64,000 nucleotides of DNA from Verrucosispora sp. NA02020 (GCF_013364215.1 NZ_CP054923.1:2666001-2730000), one strand, 5' to 3'; positions 53,172-61,984 are shown, counted from the first letter of the stretch. Notes: a model not told the origin generated them from the sequence alone. Numbers and translations: made by a program.

Positions 53172-54178
53172 CGGTCAGCTCCAATCCGGTCTGGATCCAC
53201 CGGTGCCGGCGGCACCGGCGGGGCACCGGCCGGCGAGGCCAGTTCCACCAGGGCGCCGACGCCGGCGGCGGTCGCACCGAGCAGGACCGCCCCGGCCCGG
53301 AGAGCGGGCTGGGCACCCCGTCCGCCCAGCGACCCGGCGAGACCCCGCAGTACCGCCCGGGGCAGTGTCCGGAGCAGATAGCCGCGCTCGGCATCGAGGC
53401 TGCGTCCGGAGTGGTCGCGGCCACCGAAGGCACCTCCGTCGAGCAGCCGAGCCATCGCGACCTTGCCCCGGCCCTCGGCCACGCAGCGGTGCAGGAAGGC
53501 ACGCAGCGTGGCCCGCTCGGCCGGCACCGGGTGGACGACGACGGCGTCCGACACGTGCACCCAGTGGCCGCCCGCGTGCCGGGTCAGTCGCAGGCAGAGC
53601 TCCGTGTCCTCCGGCCGGGCACGGTCTCCCACCTTGCCGAAGTCGGTACGGAAACCCTGGACGGCCTCGAAGGCGTCGCGGCGCACGGCCATGCTGGCGG
53701 ACCAGACATTGCGCACCCGCACCGTGCCGGTCGAGGGACAGGTACGGGAGACGCCGACCGTCCAGAGGAACTCGTCGGGCAACCAGGTCGGCCGGAGGGT
53801 CTCCCAGTCCGGCGCGATGCCCCCGCCGGTGCCGACCACGGCCGGGTCGGCGAGCGGCTCGCACAGCCCGGCCAGCCAGCCGGGCTGCGCGATCACGTCG
53901 TCGTCGAGGAAGACCACCACGGGGGTGACGGCATGACGGGCACCGGTGTTCCGGTTACCGGAGACACCGCGCGGCAGGCGGTTCTCCAGCACCGTCACGT
54001 CGGGCAACTTCCGACGGACCAGTCGGTGCAGGTGCGGGTTGTGGTCGACCACCACGATGATCTCCGCAGGCGGCGGGCTCTGCTCCCGGACGGCCTGCAC
54101 CACCCGGACCAGCCGGGGAAGGCGGTGTTCGCTGTGGGTGGGGATGACCACGCTGACCGGGGACTGCGCGCGGGGCAT
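53168..54178 (-). CDS. Family 2 glycosyltransferase
   Basis: 336 residues from the ATG at 54176-54178 (MPRAQSPVSVVIPTH). GT-A motifs: IIVVVDHNPHLHRL, VVVFLDDDVIAQPGW (DDD), then NVWSASMAVRRDAFEAVQGF and RARPEDTELCLRLT (ED). C-terminal hydrophobic helix (ALRAGAVLLGATAAGVGALV). Starts one base after the stop of the next gene upstream. Parallel to the GT2 at 51876; probably acts in the same polymer. Confidence 0.9.
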   Translation of the reverse strand: MPRAQSPVSVVIPTHSEHRLPRLVRVVQAVREQSPPPAEIIVVVDHNPHLHRLVRRKLPDVTVLENRLPRGVSGNRNTGARHAVTPVVVFLDDDVIAQPGWLAGLCEPLADPAVVGTGGGIAPDWETLRPTWLPDEFLWTVGVSRTCPSTGTVRVRNVWSASMAVRRDAFEAVQGFRTDFGKVGDRARPEDTELCLRLTRHAGGHWVHVSDAVVVHPVPAERATLRAFLHRCVAEGRGKVAMARLLDGGAFGGRDHSGRSLDAERGYLLRTLPRAVLRGLAGSLGGRGAQPALRAGAVLLGATAAGVGALVELASPAGAPPVPPAPVDPDRIGADR

Positions 54179-54179
54179 C

Positions 54180-55145
54180 TCAGCGCACCTCCTCGGTCCA
54201 GGTGTCCTGGCCGCCGTGGTCGCGCTGGCCGAGGGGGGCGGCACCGGCGTGGTGCAGGGTCGCCGCCACGGGTGTCGGGGCGGGCCGGGGGAGGGACACG
54301 CGGACTTGTCCCGTGGCGGGTGCGGCGGGACCGGAGGCGGCGTGCGCGGCATGGTTGGCGAGGCCGGAGTCCTGGTGGCGTCCGCGCCGGGCGCGGCGGA
54401 ACTCGCTGAGGATCGTGCGGAGCACGCGGGAGCCGTCGCGGAACGTGTGGAGGTTACTCTCGCCATGGATCCGCAGGTACTCGATGCTCGGCACCTCACG
54501 TACCTGGTAGCCGGCGGCGGCCATCCGGATGTTGATCAGGGTCTCGATCTCGAACCCGTCGCCCCAGAGCTTGCCTTTGGGCGGTGGCGTCGACGCCGGG
54601 TGGGGCAGCTCCATGGCCGGGACCAGATCCCGCCAGAAGGCGTTGTAGCCGTAGCAGAGGTCGGTGAAGCGGGTGCCGAAGAGGGCGTTGACGATGCCGT
54701 TCAGCGCACGGTTCCCCCAGCGGCGCAGCGGGGTGATGTCGTCGCTTCCGCCGCCGTACCGGAAGCGGGTTCCCTTGGCGAAATCGGCGCCGGACACCAG
54801 GGCCTCGACGAAGCTGGGGATCTCCTGCGGGTCGGTCGAACCATCCGCGTCGATCATGACCACGATGTCGCCGGTGGCCGCAGCGAAGCCGCAGGCGAGC
54901 GCGTTGCCCTTGCCGGTACGGGTCTGCTCGATCACCCGCACGGTGGGCCAGAGCTCGCGGGCCACGTCGGCGGTGCCGTCGACCGAGCCGCCGTCGACCA
55001 GGATCACCTCGGCGACGCCGTGGGGCAGACGCGCGAAGACGTGCGGCAGGTTCCGGGCCTCGTTGCGGGCCGGGATCACCACGGACAGCGAGGGATACCG
55101 GTCGTACGAGGGCATGGGGTGACGGTCAGGGGCGAACGTGGACAT
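54180..55145 (-). CDS. Family 2 glycosyltransferase, dolichol-phosphate mannosyltransferase-like
   Basis: 321 residues from the ATG at 55143-55145 (MSTFAPDRHP). GT-A motifs: LSVVIPARNEARNLPHVFAR, EVILVDGGSVDGT, TGKGNALACGFAAATGD and IVVMIDADGSTDP (DxD), later RFTDLCYGYNAFWRD and GDGFEIETLINIRMA. These last two are typical of the polyprenyl-phosphate sugar synthases (DPM1/GtrB-like). Lacks membrane spans. First gene of the five-gene operon; likely charges a polyprenyl phosphate or begins the chain. Confidence 0.9.
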   Translation of the reverse strand: MSTFAPDRHPMPSYDRYPSLSVVIPARNEARNLPHVFARLPHGVAEVILVDGGSVDGTADVARELWPTVRVIEQTRTGKGNALACGFAAATGDIVVMIDADGSTDPQEIPSFVEALVSGADFAKGTRFRYGGGSDDITPLRRWGNRALNGIVNALFGTRFTDLCYGYNAFWRDLVPAMELPHPASTPPPKGKLWGDGFEIETLINIRMAAAGYQVREVPSIEYLRIHGESNLHTFRDGSRVLRTILSEFRRARRGRHQDSGLANHAAHAASGPAAPATGQVRVSLPRPAPTPVAATLHHAGAAPLGQRDHGGQDTWTEEVR

Positions 55146-55500
55146 CGCAACAGGTCCCTTCCGGCAGGTCAGCCGTCTGTCGGTGGGCGGAGGACCGCGT
55201 CGTCCGGGCCCGTGGTCGTCACGGCTCTTCAACGGCCAGCCACGGTGGATATTTCGCTTATGTCCGGCAAACCGACGGCCGTGAATGCCCTGTGTCCCGT
55301 CCGTCACGTGCGCACCACAAATACGCCCGAAACCTCACATAATCTCCACAGTGAGGAAACTCACTACGGCCGAATGCCGGGGACGCGGCGAAGGCCGCCT
55401 GCTACCCAGAACTGCCGGAGCCAACGCACGCACTCACCACGGCGCCGTGTCGACAATCCCGGGTCAGGATCGCCGGCACGGCGCCGTCGTGAGTGCGGAC
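55146..55500. other. Promoter region of the glycosyltransferase operon with small palindromes
   Basis: 355 bases. AGTGAG GAAA CTCACT (55350-55365) is a 6-bp inverted repeat in an AT-richer patch, and ACGGCGCCGT occurs twice (about 55439 and 55478). Either could be a protein site. No gene seen; the minus-strand operon promoter should lie near 55180-55370. Confidence 0.4.
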
Positions 55501-55536
55501 GAGCCCGTCCGAGCGCAGCTGGTCCCGGACGGGCTC
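55501..55536 (-). terminator. Hairpin behind a decayed gene
   Basis: GAGCCCGTCCG (55501-55511) pairs perfectly with CGGACGGGCTC (55526-55536), 14-base loop, 16 bases past the stop of the remnant at 55552. Likely the old terminator of that gene. Confidence 0.6.
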
Positions 55537-55551
55537 ACGGAGGTCCTCCCG

Positions 55552-55765
55552 CTACTGACCGCAGGCTTTCGCGGTCCAGTCGAGCGAGCCGAGGGAGCAA
55601 CCCTTGATGTCCGTGCCGACTCCGTCCGTCTTCGCGGCGTCGAAGTGCACGGAGGCCGAACGGGCGGCGGTGATCCCGAGCAGCGGCCGACCGTCGGGGA
55701 GCGCGTCACGGTAGCCCGTGCTGAGGCTGGTGAAGGCTCCCCAACCGCTCGCCCGCAGTACCTTC
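55552..55765 (-). pseudogene. C-terminal remnant of a probably secreted protein
   Basis: Minus-strand frame reads LRASGWGAFTSLSTGYRDAL, PDGRPLLGITAARSASVHFD and GVGTDIKGCSLGSLDWTAKA to the TAG at 55552. Two Cys near the end suggest an exported protein. The 5' part is missing; the frame is joined directly to a transposase fragment. Family not recognised. Confidence 0.45.
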
Positions 55766-55960
55766 GAGGTGATCGGTCATCTCCTCGTTGAGCGCGGTCT
55801 CCAGGACCGTCTTGGTCAACTGCTTGAGCAGCCCGTCCGGGCCGGTCAACGACAGCCCTTGTTCCTTCGCGGCCCGGACCAGCTCAGCAGCGGCTTTCGC
55901 CTCCGCCGACGGCTCGGGCCGCTTCTTACGTCCGGTCTGGTCGTTCAGTGTCGCGGTCAT
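55762..55960 (-). pseudogene. IS256-family transposase N-terminal remnant
   Basis: From ATG 55960 (MTATLNDQTGRKK) the frame reads LSLTGPDGLLKQLTKTVLET and ALNEEMTDHLE, the N-terminal signature of IS256/mutator-type transposases, then departs at about 55762 where the unrelated remnant begins. Only about 65 residues survive, without the DDE domain. Confidence 0.75.
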
Positions 55961-56034
55961 CACGGCACCCTCCTCACCAGGCACAACGCCCGGCAGGTCA
56001 GGCCGGAAACACCTTTAGATCCACAGGCCCTAGC

Positions 56035-56318
56035 TCAGAGGCTGAGTTTCCCGGGTGCTCGGTGATGTCGGAGACCCCCAACTGCCTGGGCGCGGCGCAT
56101 CGACAGTGGATTGTCGATGGCGTCGGTGCCGGAGGAGTCGGCGTGGCCTGCCACCGTCACCACTGCGGCGGGGGAGGCGTCGATGAGCTTCGCCGTACGG
56201 GCCATGACCGACCTGGCTACGGAGGTGAGGGTGGCCTTGTCCACCGCGAACAGCACATCGGCGGAGAGGTTGACCTGCAGGTCCCTGCCGTCGTCGACGC
56301 GGTCGACACCTACGGCCG
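56035..56318 (-). pseudogene. OmpA-like domain fragment
   Basis: Frame reads DGRDLQVNLSADVLFAVDKA, VARSVMARTAKLIDASPAAV and VTVAGHADSSGTDAIDNPLS, then loses similarity near MRRAQAVG. VAGHADSSGT is the peptidoglycan-binding OmpA_C motif (usually GHTDxxGxxxxN). Both the 5' end and the last 20-25 residues of the domain are gone. The upstream end runs into the next gene's stop at 56310. Confidence 0.6.
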
Positions 56319-56882
56319 GTCGCCCTGGACTGAAGGAGGGTTTCCGGCGCGGAGGCTCGCCATGTTCGCGATCGTCCCGTTGTCGAACCAGAGGATCTCG
56401 GTGTAGATGCCGGTCAGCGGGCGGGAGTCGAAGTAGGCGAAGCGGCTGCCGCCGGTCGAGAAGTCGCCAGCCTGTTCGACCGGGCCGAAAACGGCGGCCA
56501 GATCGGCGGCTGCGGCGTCGAAGTCGTACACCTGGAAACCGAGGTGGTGGAAGCCACCGGCCGGTCGTTCGTCGAGGAACTCGGTGTAGAGGTTGGGATC
56601 CCCCTCGGGGCGGGGGCTGATGACTTCGATGTTGACGTCGCCGATGTAGCCCAGAGCCATGTCGACACGCAGGTCGATTGGCTCACCGCGCAGCGTCGTC
56701 GCCAGCAGCGGCGCGTTCTCGAGAATCCAGAACCCGGCGGGGCCGTAGACCTTCTCCAACTCGGCGCACTTGGCATGCAGGTCGGGTGCGACCACACACC
56801 ACTGGAAGAAACCCTGGGCCAGTTGGTTGGTTGCCGGGCGAGCCAGGTCGAACACGGTCAGTTTCTCGATGGTCTCCGGCAT
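56310..56882 (-). CDS. VOC (glyoxalase/dioxygenase fold) protein
   Basis: 190 residues from the ATG at 56880-56882 with GAGGAGG upstream. Two VOC half-modules: FFQWCVVAPDLHAKCAELEK (first strand and helix) and GGFHHLGFQVYDFDAAAADL (His metal ligand near residue 115), ending TGIYTEILWFDNG (Glu ligand). This fold covers glyoxalases, epimerases and extradiol dioxygenases; the exact reaction cannot be told. Divergent from an AraC-type gene, 96 bases apart, probably its target. Confidence 0.82.
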   Translation of the reverse strand: MPETIEKLTVFDLARPATNQLAQGFFQWCVVAPDLHAKCAELEKVYGPAGFWILENAPLLATTLRGEPIDLRVDMALGYIGDVNIEVISPRPEGDPNLYTEFLDERPAGGFHHLGFQVYDFDAAAADLAAVFGPVEQAGDFSTGGSRFAYFDSRPLTGIYTEILWFDNGTIANMASLRAGNPPSVQGDRP

Positions 56883-56966
56883 CGGGGCCTCCTCGGGGAC
56901 GGGGTGCTGCGAGTCATGATCGAAGCTAGGCGGGAAGCCGCCGACCGTCCGGTCTAAAGTTGCGGT

Positions 56967-56981
56967 CATCTGCGGCAGATG
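56967..56981. promoter_or_regulatory. Palindrome overlapping the AraC start codon
   Basis: CATCTG CGG CAGATG is a perfect 6-3-6 palindrome ending on the ATG (56979-56981) of the AraC gene and lying in the gap to the divergent VOC gene. Position suits an autoregulatory site. If real translation begins at the GTG at 56988 the palindrome would lie in the leader instead. Confidence 0.4.
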
Positions 56982-57884
56982 TTGAGGTGTGTCATCGAAC
57001 TGGGAGAGGAATTCCGGCGGCTGACCCGCGTGCACTTCGATAGTCGCCGGGCGGGCTGGCGATCGCTGGACCTCGAACTCCTGTCGGTCGACGCCGAGGC
57101 CGAGCGGGTCGAGCTGCCGGCGATCGACGCCCAGCTGATCGACCTGCAGATCCACGGAACCCGGCTGGTCTCCAGCCGCCGCAGGAGCGGCTGGGCGACG
57201 GGCCTGCTGGGTCCCGGATCGCTGTCCACGACGGCGCCCGGCGCGACCAGCAGCCTGCGCTGGAGTTCACCGACCGGCGACGACCACGTCACCCAGATCC
57301 GGCTGCTGATCCCCGCGCCGACCATGACCCGGGTCGCAAGCGAGGCGTTCGGCGGCAGCGCCAGCCGGTTCCGCCCGCCGGACGGGCTGGCGTTCGACGA
57401 CGACGTGCTGCGCGCCCTGCTGACCCGCCTGCACCGGGCCGCCCGGGCCGGGGTTTCCGAACTGTACGCGGCCACGGCCGCCGAATTCATCGCGGTCCAC
57501 CTGCTGACCAACCACGGCACCGCACCCGCCCCGCCCCGGCCGGCGCGCGACGACGCCCGGGTCGCCCGCGCCGTCGATCTGCTGCATGACCGGCTCGACC
57601 GCCCGGTGACCCTGGCCGAACTGGCCGCCGAAGCCGGCCTCAGCCGATTCCACCTGCTGCGACTGTTCCGGCAGCAGACCGGCGAGACCCCGGCCCGGCT
57701 CCACCAGCGCCTTCGCCTCGATCTCGCCCGGCGACTGCTGCGCACCACCTCGCTCACCGTCGCGGCGGTCGCGCACCGATGCGGGTTCGCCGACCAGTCG
57801 CACTTCGCCAAGGCTTTCCGCCGCCAGGTGGGCGCGTCCCCCACCGGCTACCGGGCGGACGCCCAGCGGCCGAGTGACCGATGA
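56979..57884 (+). CDS. AraC-family regulator
   Basis: 301 residues from ATG 56979 (start uncertain). N-terminal half resembles the AraC-binding-like domain of regulators in the FeaR/cupin group (SLDLELLSVDAEAERVELPA). C-terminal double helix-turn-helix: VTLAELAAEAGLSRFHLLRL and FRQQTGETPARL, then LTVAAVAHRCGFADQSHFAK with AFRRQVGASPTGYR. Probably controls the divergent VOC gene. Ligand unknown. Confidence 0.88.
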   Translation: MLRCVIELGEEFRRLTRVHFDSRRAGWRSLDLELLSVDAEAERVELPAIDAQLIDLQIHGTRLVSSRRRSGWATGLLGPGSLSTTAPGATSSLRWSSPTGDDHVTQIRLLIPAPTMTRVASEAFGGSASRFRPPDGLAFDDDVLRALLTRLHRAARAGVSELYAATAAEFIAVHLLTNHGTAPAPPRPARDDARVARAVDLLHDRLDRPVTLAELAAEAGLSRFHLLRLFRQQTGETPARLHQRLRLDLARRLLRTTSLTVAAVAHRCGFADQSHFAKAFRRQVGASPTGYRADAQRPSDR

Positions 57885-58094
57885 TCGGTTCCACGAAGGC
57901 AGGAAGGTGACCTGAGCGGAACAGGTCGACACACCGTGTTGTGGCGATCACCAGCAGGGTAGTTTCGAAGTCGGGGGTCGCACCGCACGTGAAAATCGAC
58001 GACAGCATCCGGACGCCCGATCTCGTGACGATTCGGCGATCCGACGACCTGGCCCAGACCACAGCCGGGCGGCCGGGTCGCCAAGCCCTGCTGT

Positions 58095-59681
58095 TCAGGT
58101 AATGGTGAGGGTGATGCTGTGCCAGCCTGTGGCGCCGTCGGGGTATGGCGTCCTGCGCTGTTCCGGCTGGGTGGTGCCGGTGCTGTCGGATGCGCGGACG
58201 CGGATGGTGTGGCTGCCGGGTGTGGCGTTCCAGCGGTACGCCCACTGCCGCCACAGATCTGGTGACGGTCCCGCGGCGAGGCGCGCGGTCTGCCACGGCC
58301 CGTCGTCGATCTGCACCTGCACGGCGGTGATACCGCGACGTTGGGCCCAGGCGACCCCGGCGATCATGACTGGTCCGGCGGGGCGTCGGGTGAAGGGTTT
58401 GGGGGTGTCGATGCGGGAGGCGGTCTTGACCGGTGCGTCGGGTGCCCAGCCGCGTTCGACCCAGTAGGTGTCGAAGGCGTCGAACGTGGTGACGGTCATC
58501 GCGGTGAGCCATTTGCAGGCGCCGACGTAGCCGTAGAGGCCGGGGACGAGCATGCGTACCGGGAATCCGTTGTCCAGGGGGAGAGGTTCGCCGTTCATGG
58601 CGACGGCGAGCATGGCGTCGCGGCCGTCGAGGATCGCCGCGAGTGGGGTACCGATGGTCATACCGTCGACGGCCCGGCTGACGAGTTGGTTCTGGCCGGG
58701 TCGGATGCCGGCCTCCCGGAGCAGGGGAGCCAGTGGCACCCCGCTCCAGCGGGCGGTGCCGATGTAGGGGCCACCGACTTCGTTGGATACGCAGTTGAGG
58801 GTCAGGTCACGTTCCATCAGGCCCCGGGCCAGTAGCTCGTCGAAACGCCACGTTCGGGGTCGGTCGACGGCGCCCTCCAGGGTCAACCGCCAGCGGTCGA
58901 CGTCGACCTGCGGGACGGTGAGGGCCGTGTCGACGCGGTAGAAGTCCCGGTTCGCCGTGATGAACGGTGCCACGCCGTCCACTCCGGCGGACGTGTCGGC
59001 GGGCAGCGTCGCCGCGGGTTGCATCGGGGCGGGAAGGACGACGGTGGCGCGGGAGCGGCTGCCGGCGGCGTTGCGGGCGGCGAGCGCCGTCCCGGCGGTG
59101 GCCGCACCGGCCGCGGTCGCGGTGGTGCCGGCGGCGGTGACGAGGAACTGACGGCGGTTGAGTAGTCGGGGCCGTCCAGCGGTGCCGGGAGAGTTGGTCG
59201 TGGCGGTGCGGAGCAGCAACAGCATCGCGGCGGCGCCGACGGCCGCGCCGCCGAGTGTCGGCAGGGTGTCCAGTGCGGTGGCGGTGGGGCGGGTGAGGAT
59301 CGCGGTGACGCCGATGCCGCTGAACGCGGCCAGCCCGAGTAGGCCGTAGCGGCGCCTCTGGAACGCCGCCACCCCGATCGCCGCCGCCGCGGCGGTCAGC
59401 ACGGCGTAGACACCGGTCAGAAGGACGAGCTTGTCGGCAGTGCCGAAGGTGCGGATCGCCCACGCCTTCACAGGTTGGGGGGCGGCGTCGATGGCGGTGG
59501 CGCCGACGGCCAGCACCGGATCGGAGGCCGGGCCGAGGAACGCGGCGACCAGCCGGGCGACGCCCAGTGCGATGGCGGCGCTCAGCACGCCGACCAGGAC
59601 GGCGCGTGGACGCCACCGGTGGGGTCTGGGGCGTGGCCCCGACCGGCGGTCTGCCGGCCGGGGCGCGGTCGGTGTGGACAT
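58095..59681 (-). CDS. Membrane-anchored molybdopterin oxidoreductase (sulfite oxidase family)
   Basis: 528 residues. About four spans in the first 160 residues, then a twin-arginine-like RRQFLVTAAG near 178. The Mo-cofactor domain begins near 255; DLTLNCVSNEVGGPYIGTAR supplies the Cys ligand (about 297) and GTARWSGVPLAPLLREAGI is typical of the family. C-terminal Mo-co dimerisation domain includes GPVMIAGVAWAQRRGITAVQ. Probably exported and acts outside as a sulfite oxidase-like or YedY-like reductase. Precedes the fasciclin gene's end by two bases, so both are one unit with it. Confidence 0.88.
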   Translation of the reverse strand: MSTPTAPRPADRRSGPRPRPHRWRPRAVLVGVLSAAIALGVARLVAAFLGPASDPVLAVGATAIDAAPQPVKAWAIRTFGTADKLVLLTGVYAVLTAAAAAIGVAAFQRRRYGLLGLAAFSGIGVTAILTRPTATALDTLPTLGGAAVGAAAMLLLLRTATTNSPGTAGRPRLLNRRQFLVTAAGTTATAAGAATAGTALAARNAAGSRSRATVVLPAPMQPAATLPADTSAGVDGVAPFITANRDFYRVDTALTVPQVDVDRWRLTLEGAVDRPRTWRFDELLARGLMERDLTLNCVSNEVGGPYIGTARWSGVPLAPLLREAGIRPGQNQLVSRAVDGMTIGTPLAAILDGRDAMLAVAMNGEPLPLDNGFPVRMLVPGLYGYVGACKWLTAMTVTTFDAFDTYWVERGWAPDAPVKTASRIDTPKPFTRRPAGPVMIAGVAWAQRRGITAVQVQIDDGPWQTARLAAGPSPDLWRQWAYRWNATPGSHTIRVRASDSTGTTQPEQRRTPYPDGATGWHSITLTIT

Positions 59682-59683
59682 CG

Positions 59684-60310
59684 TCAGCTCGCGGGCATCA
59701 GGACGGTGTCGACGATGTACACGGTGGCGTTGGCGGTGGAGACGTTGCCGCAGACCACCAGCGAGGTGTCGTTGACGGTGAACGAGGTGCCGCTGCCGGT
59801 CACCGTGAGCTCGTCACCCTGCAGGGTCTCGTGTGTGCCGGCGATGGTGTCCGGGGACAGTTGGCCTTCCACCACGTGGTACGTCAGCACGTCCTTCAGG
59901 GTGGCGTCGTCGGCGAGGACCTTGTCCAGGTCCGCCTTGGGGATCTTGCCGAACGCGTCGTTGGTCGGTGCGAACACCGTGATGCCCTGCGCGCTGTTGA
60001 GCGAATCGACCAGGTTGGCCTTGTCCACGGCGGTCACCAGCGTCGACAGCAGAGGGTTGCCCGAGGCGGCGGTCGCGACCGGCACCTTGGCCATGGCCTC
60101 GAAGCTGCCCGGGTCCGCCGTGTCGGTGGGCACGGCGGCGCAGCCGGGACCGAACTGGGCCGCCGCCGATGGCGACGCCATGGGGGCACTGGCCGACATG
60201 CTCGGGGCGGTGCCGGTGTCAGCGGTGTCGGTACTGCTGTCGCCGTTACCGCAGGCGGACAGGGCAAGAACGGCGATCGCGCCGGCGGCGACGAACGTAC
60301 GCCGAGACAT
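59684..60310 (-). CDS. Fasciclin-domain lipoprotein
   Basis: 208 residues from ATG at 60308-60310. Lipoprotein signal with LSAC at about residue 20 after MSRRTFVAAGAIAVLA. A Ser/Thr/Ala-rich linker leads to one FAS1 domain (about 70-205): LVDSLNSAQGITVFAPTNDA, LKDVLTYHVVEGQL and NATVYIVDTVLMP, matching the H1 and H2 boxes. Same type as mycobacterial MPT83, whose gene is a SigK target; the SigK and RskA-like genes lie directly upstream here. Surface protein with adhesion or redox-related role. Confidence 0.92.
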   Translation of the reverse strand: MSRRTFVAAGAIAVLALSACGNGDSSTDTADTGTAPSMSASAPMASPSAAAQFGPGCAAVPTDTADPGSFEAMAKVPVATAASGNPLLSTLVTAVDKANLVDSLNSAQGITVFAPTNDAFGKIPKADLDKVLADDATLKDVLTYHVVEGQLSPDTIAGTHETLQGDELTVTGSGTSFTVNDTSLVVCGNVSTANATVYIVDTVLMPAS

Positions 60311-60442
60311 GTGAGCTCCTTGCATCCGGGGTTGGTGGTGCGTTCACCGGTGTTTCGGAGCCTGAGGCCGGGCGGATGGCCGCCGAACGCGAATTTCTTC
60401 GTGCCGACCCGTTCACGGTGTCTCAGACCAGTGCCGCCCCGC

Positions 60443-61177
60443 TCACCGCAGTGCCACCAGGACGACGACGTCAGTCGGTGCCGGCGAACCGGACGCGGGC
60501 TCGTTGGACACGCCGAACGCCGCGACGTCGGTCAGCGGGCCGACGAGGGTGGTCGTGGCCGTTCCTCCGGCGGGGAGCAGGCCGACCGCACGCGGTGCTC
60601 CGGCCGACGGGATCAGCCACAGTTGATAGGCCCGGCCGACACCTGGATCGGGTAGTTCCCGCAGCACGGCGACTGCCTGGTCTCGCTGCGCGGACGACAC
60701 CACCGTGGCACTGCCGCCGCCGTCGACGGCCTCCTGGTGGACACGCGCGTCGCCGGCAGCGACCACCTCGGCGATCTGGCGGATGCGATCGTCGCCCGGC
60801 TGCTCCTGCCGATCGCGGTCGTCGACGACCGCCCACGTGACGACGCTCGCGCCGGTTGCTGCGACGGCGGCGATCGAGGCGGCGGCGACCCACTGCCGCC
60901 ATCGCGGCGTCGAGGCGGTGCGGCGGCTCTCGGCGGTGGTGAGGCGTTCCTGGGGAGTTCGGGCCGCCTGCCCCAGGGTCCGCTCTCGGAGTCCTGCGGG
61001 CAGTGCCGTGTCGTCGGGTGTGTCGTCGGCGAGGCGGGCGGCGGTCTCCCGTAGTTCGGCCACTTCCAGGCGGCAGGTGTCGCAGGCGGTGAGGTGCCGC
61101 TCGAACCCGGCTCGTTCCACCTCGTCGACGGCATCGAGGGCGTACGCGCCGGCGAGGGTGTGGATGTCGCTGTTCAT
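60443..61177 (-). CDS. rskA: RskA-type anti-sigma factor
   Basis: 244 residues from the ATG at 61175-61177, overlapping the sigma factor stop (ATGA). Zinc-type anti-sigma start: LAGAYALDAVDEVERAGFER, HLTACDTCRLEVAELRETAA (HxxxCxxC). One membrane span near 100 (WVAAASIAAVAATGASVVTW) and an external RskA domain with AVAVLRELPDPGVGRAYQLW and IPSAGAPRAVGLLPAGG. Holds the sigma factor at the membrane until cut. Symbol by family and synteny. Confidence 0.88.
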   Translation of the reverse strand: MNSDIHTLAGAYALDAVDEVERAGFERHLTACDTCRLEVAELRETAARLADDTPDDTALPAGLRERTLGQAARTPQERLTTAESRRTASTPRWRQWVAAASIAAVAATGASVVTWAVVDDRDRQEQPGDDRIRQIAEVVAAGDARVHQEAVDGGGSATVVSSAQRDQAVAVLRELPDPGVGRAYQLWLIPSAGAPRAVGLLPAGGTATTTLVGPLTDVAAFGVSNEPASGSPAPTDVVVLVALR

Positions 61178-61794
61178 GCCCGCTCTCCCATCGTGACGCC
61201 GAGGCAGTCGCGCATCCGGATCAGTCCGTCCCGCATGCGTGTCTTCACCGTGGGTAGTGGCGTGTCCAGCCGTTCGGCGACCTCCCGGTAGGTGTAGCCG
61301 CCGTAGTAGGCCAGCGTCACCGCCTCGCGCTGCAGGTCGGTCAACCGCCCCAGGCAGCGGCGGACCTGCTCCCGATCCAGCCGGGCGCTGACCGCCTCGG
61401 CCACCTGGTCGTGCGGCACCTCCACGTCCGTCGCCGCGACGCGTTGCGTCCGGTCGGCCAGCGCCTGCTCCGAACGGACCCGGTCCACCGCACGCCGGTG
61501 CGCCAGCGTCAGCACCCAGGCGAGGCCGGAGCCACGATCGGCGTCGAAACGGGCCGCGGTACGCCACACCTGCACCATGACCTCCTGCGCGACCTCCTCG
61601 GCGAGCTGCGGGTCACGCAACACCCGCCGGGCCAGGGCGAGAACCTTGCCGGTGACGGCGTCGAACAAGCCGGCGAATGCCTCCTCGTCGCCACGACCCA
61701 CCCGCTGCAACAGCTCCTCCACGCTCGGTGGTGGTGGCGGAGTCACGTGCAGCGGTCGCCATCGACGAGCCCGCCCTTGGTTGGATTCCGCCAT
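61174..61794 (-). CDS. sigK: ECF sigma factor, SigK type
   Basis: 206 residues from ATG 61794. Region 2: AFAGLFDAVTGKVLALARRV and AEEVAQEVMVQVWRTAARFD; region 4: LTDLQREAVTLAYYGGYTYR, then EVAERLDTPLPTVKTRMRDG. Followed with a four-base overlap by the RskA-type gene and then the fasciclin and Mo-oxidoreductase genes, the same kind of set as in mycobacteria where SigK drives mpt70/mpt83. Diverges from the kinase-like gene at 61985 across 190 bases where its own promoter should lie. Confidence 0.92.
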   Translation of the reverse strand: MAESNQGRARRWRPLHVTPPPPPSVEELLQRVGRGDEEAFAGLFDAVTGKVLALARRVLRDPQLAEEVAQEVMVQVWRTAARFDADRGSGLAWVLTLAHRRAVDRVRSEQALADRTQRVAATDVEVPHDQVAEAVSARLDREQVRRCLGRLTDLQREAVTLAYYGGYTYREVAERLDTPLPTVKTRMRDGLIRMRDCLGVTMGERA

Positions 61795-61984
61795 CTTCTG
61801 TCCCCTCTCCGTGCACGCATACCGCTCCCGTTCGGTTCGACGCGGGATGCCCGGTCGGATGGGTCGCCACCACCTGCCGCACCGCCGGTCGCGGCAGGGT
61901 CACTATCCGCCACATCTTTCCTGATGGAGTCGACGTGACCTCGACACCCATCCGGCCAGCCGTCGGCTACGAAGACCTCTCGTG

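Noticed and set aside
57885..58094. Possible decayed regulator on the minus strand between AraC and oxidoreductase genes
   Set aside because: A frame of about 60 residues looks weakly protein-like but I cannot match it to a family, so no call is made.
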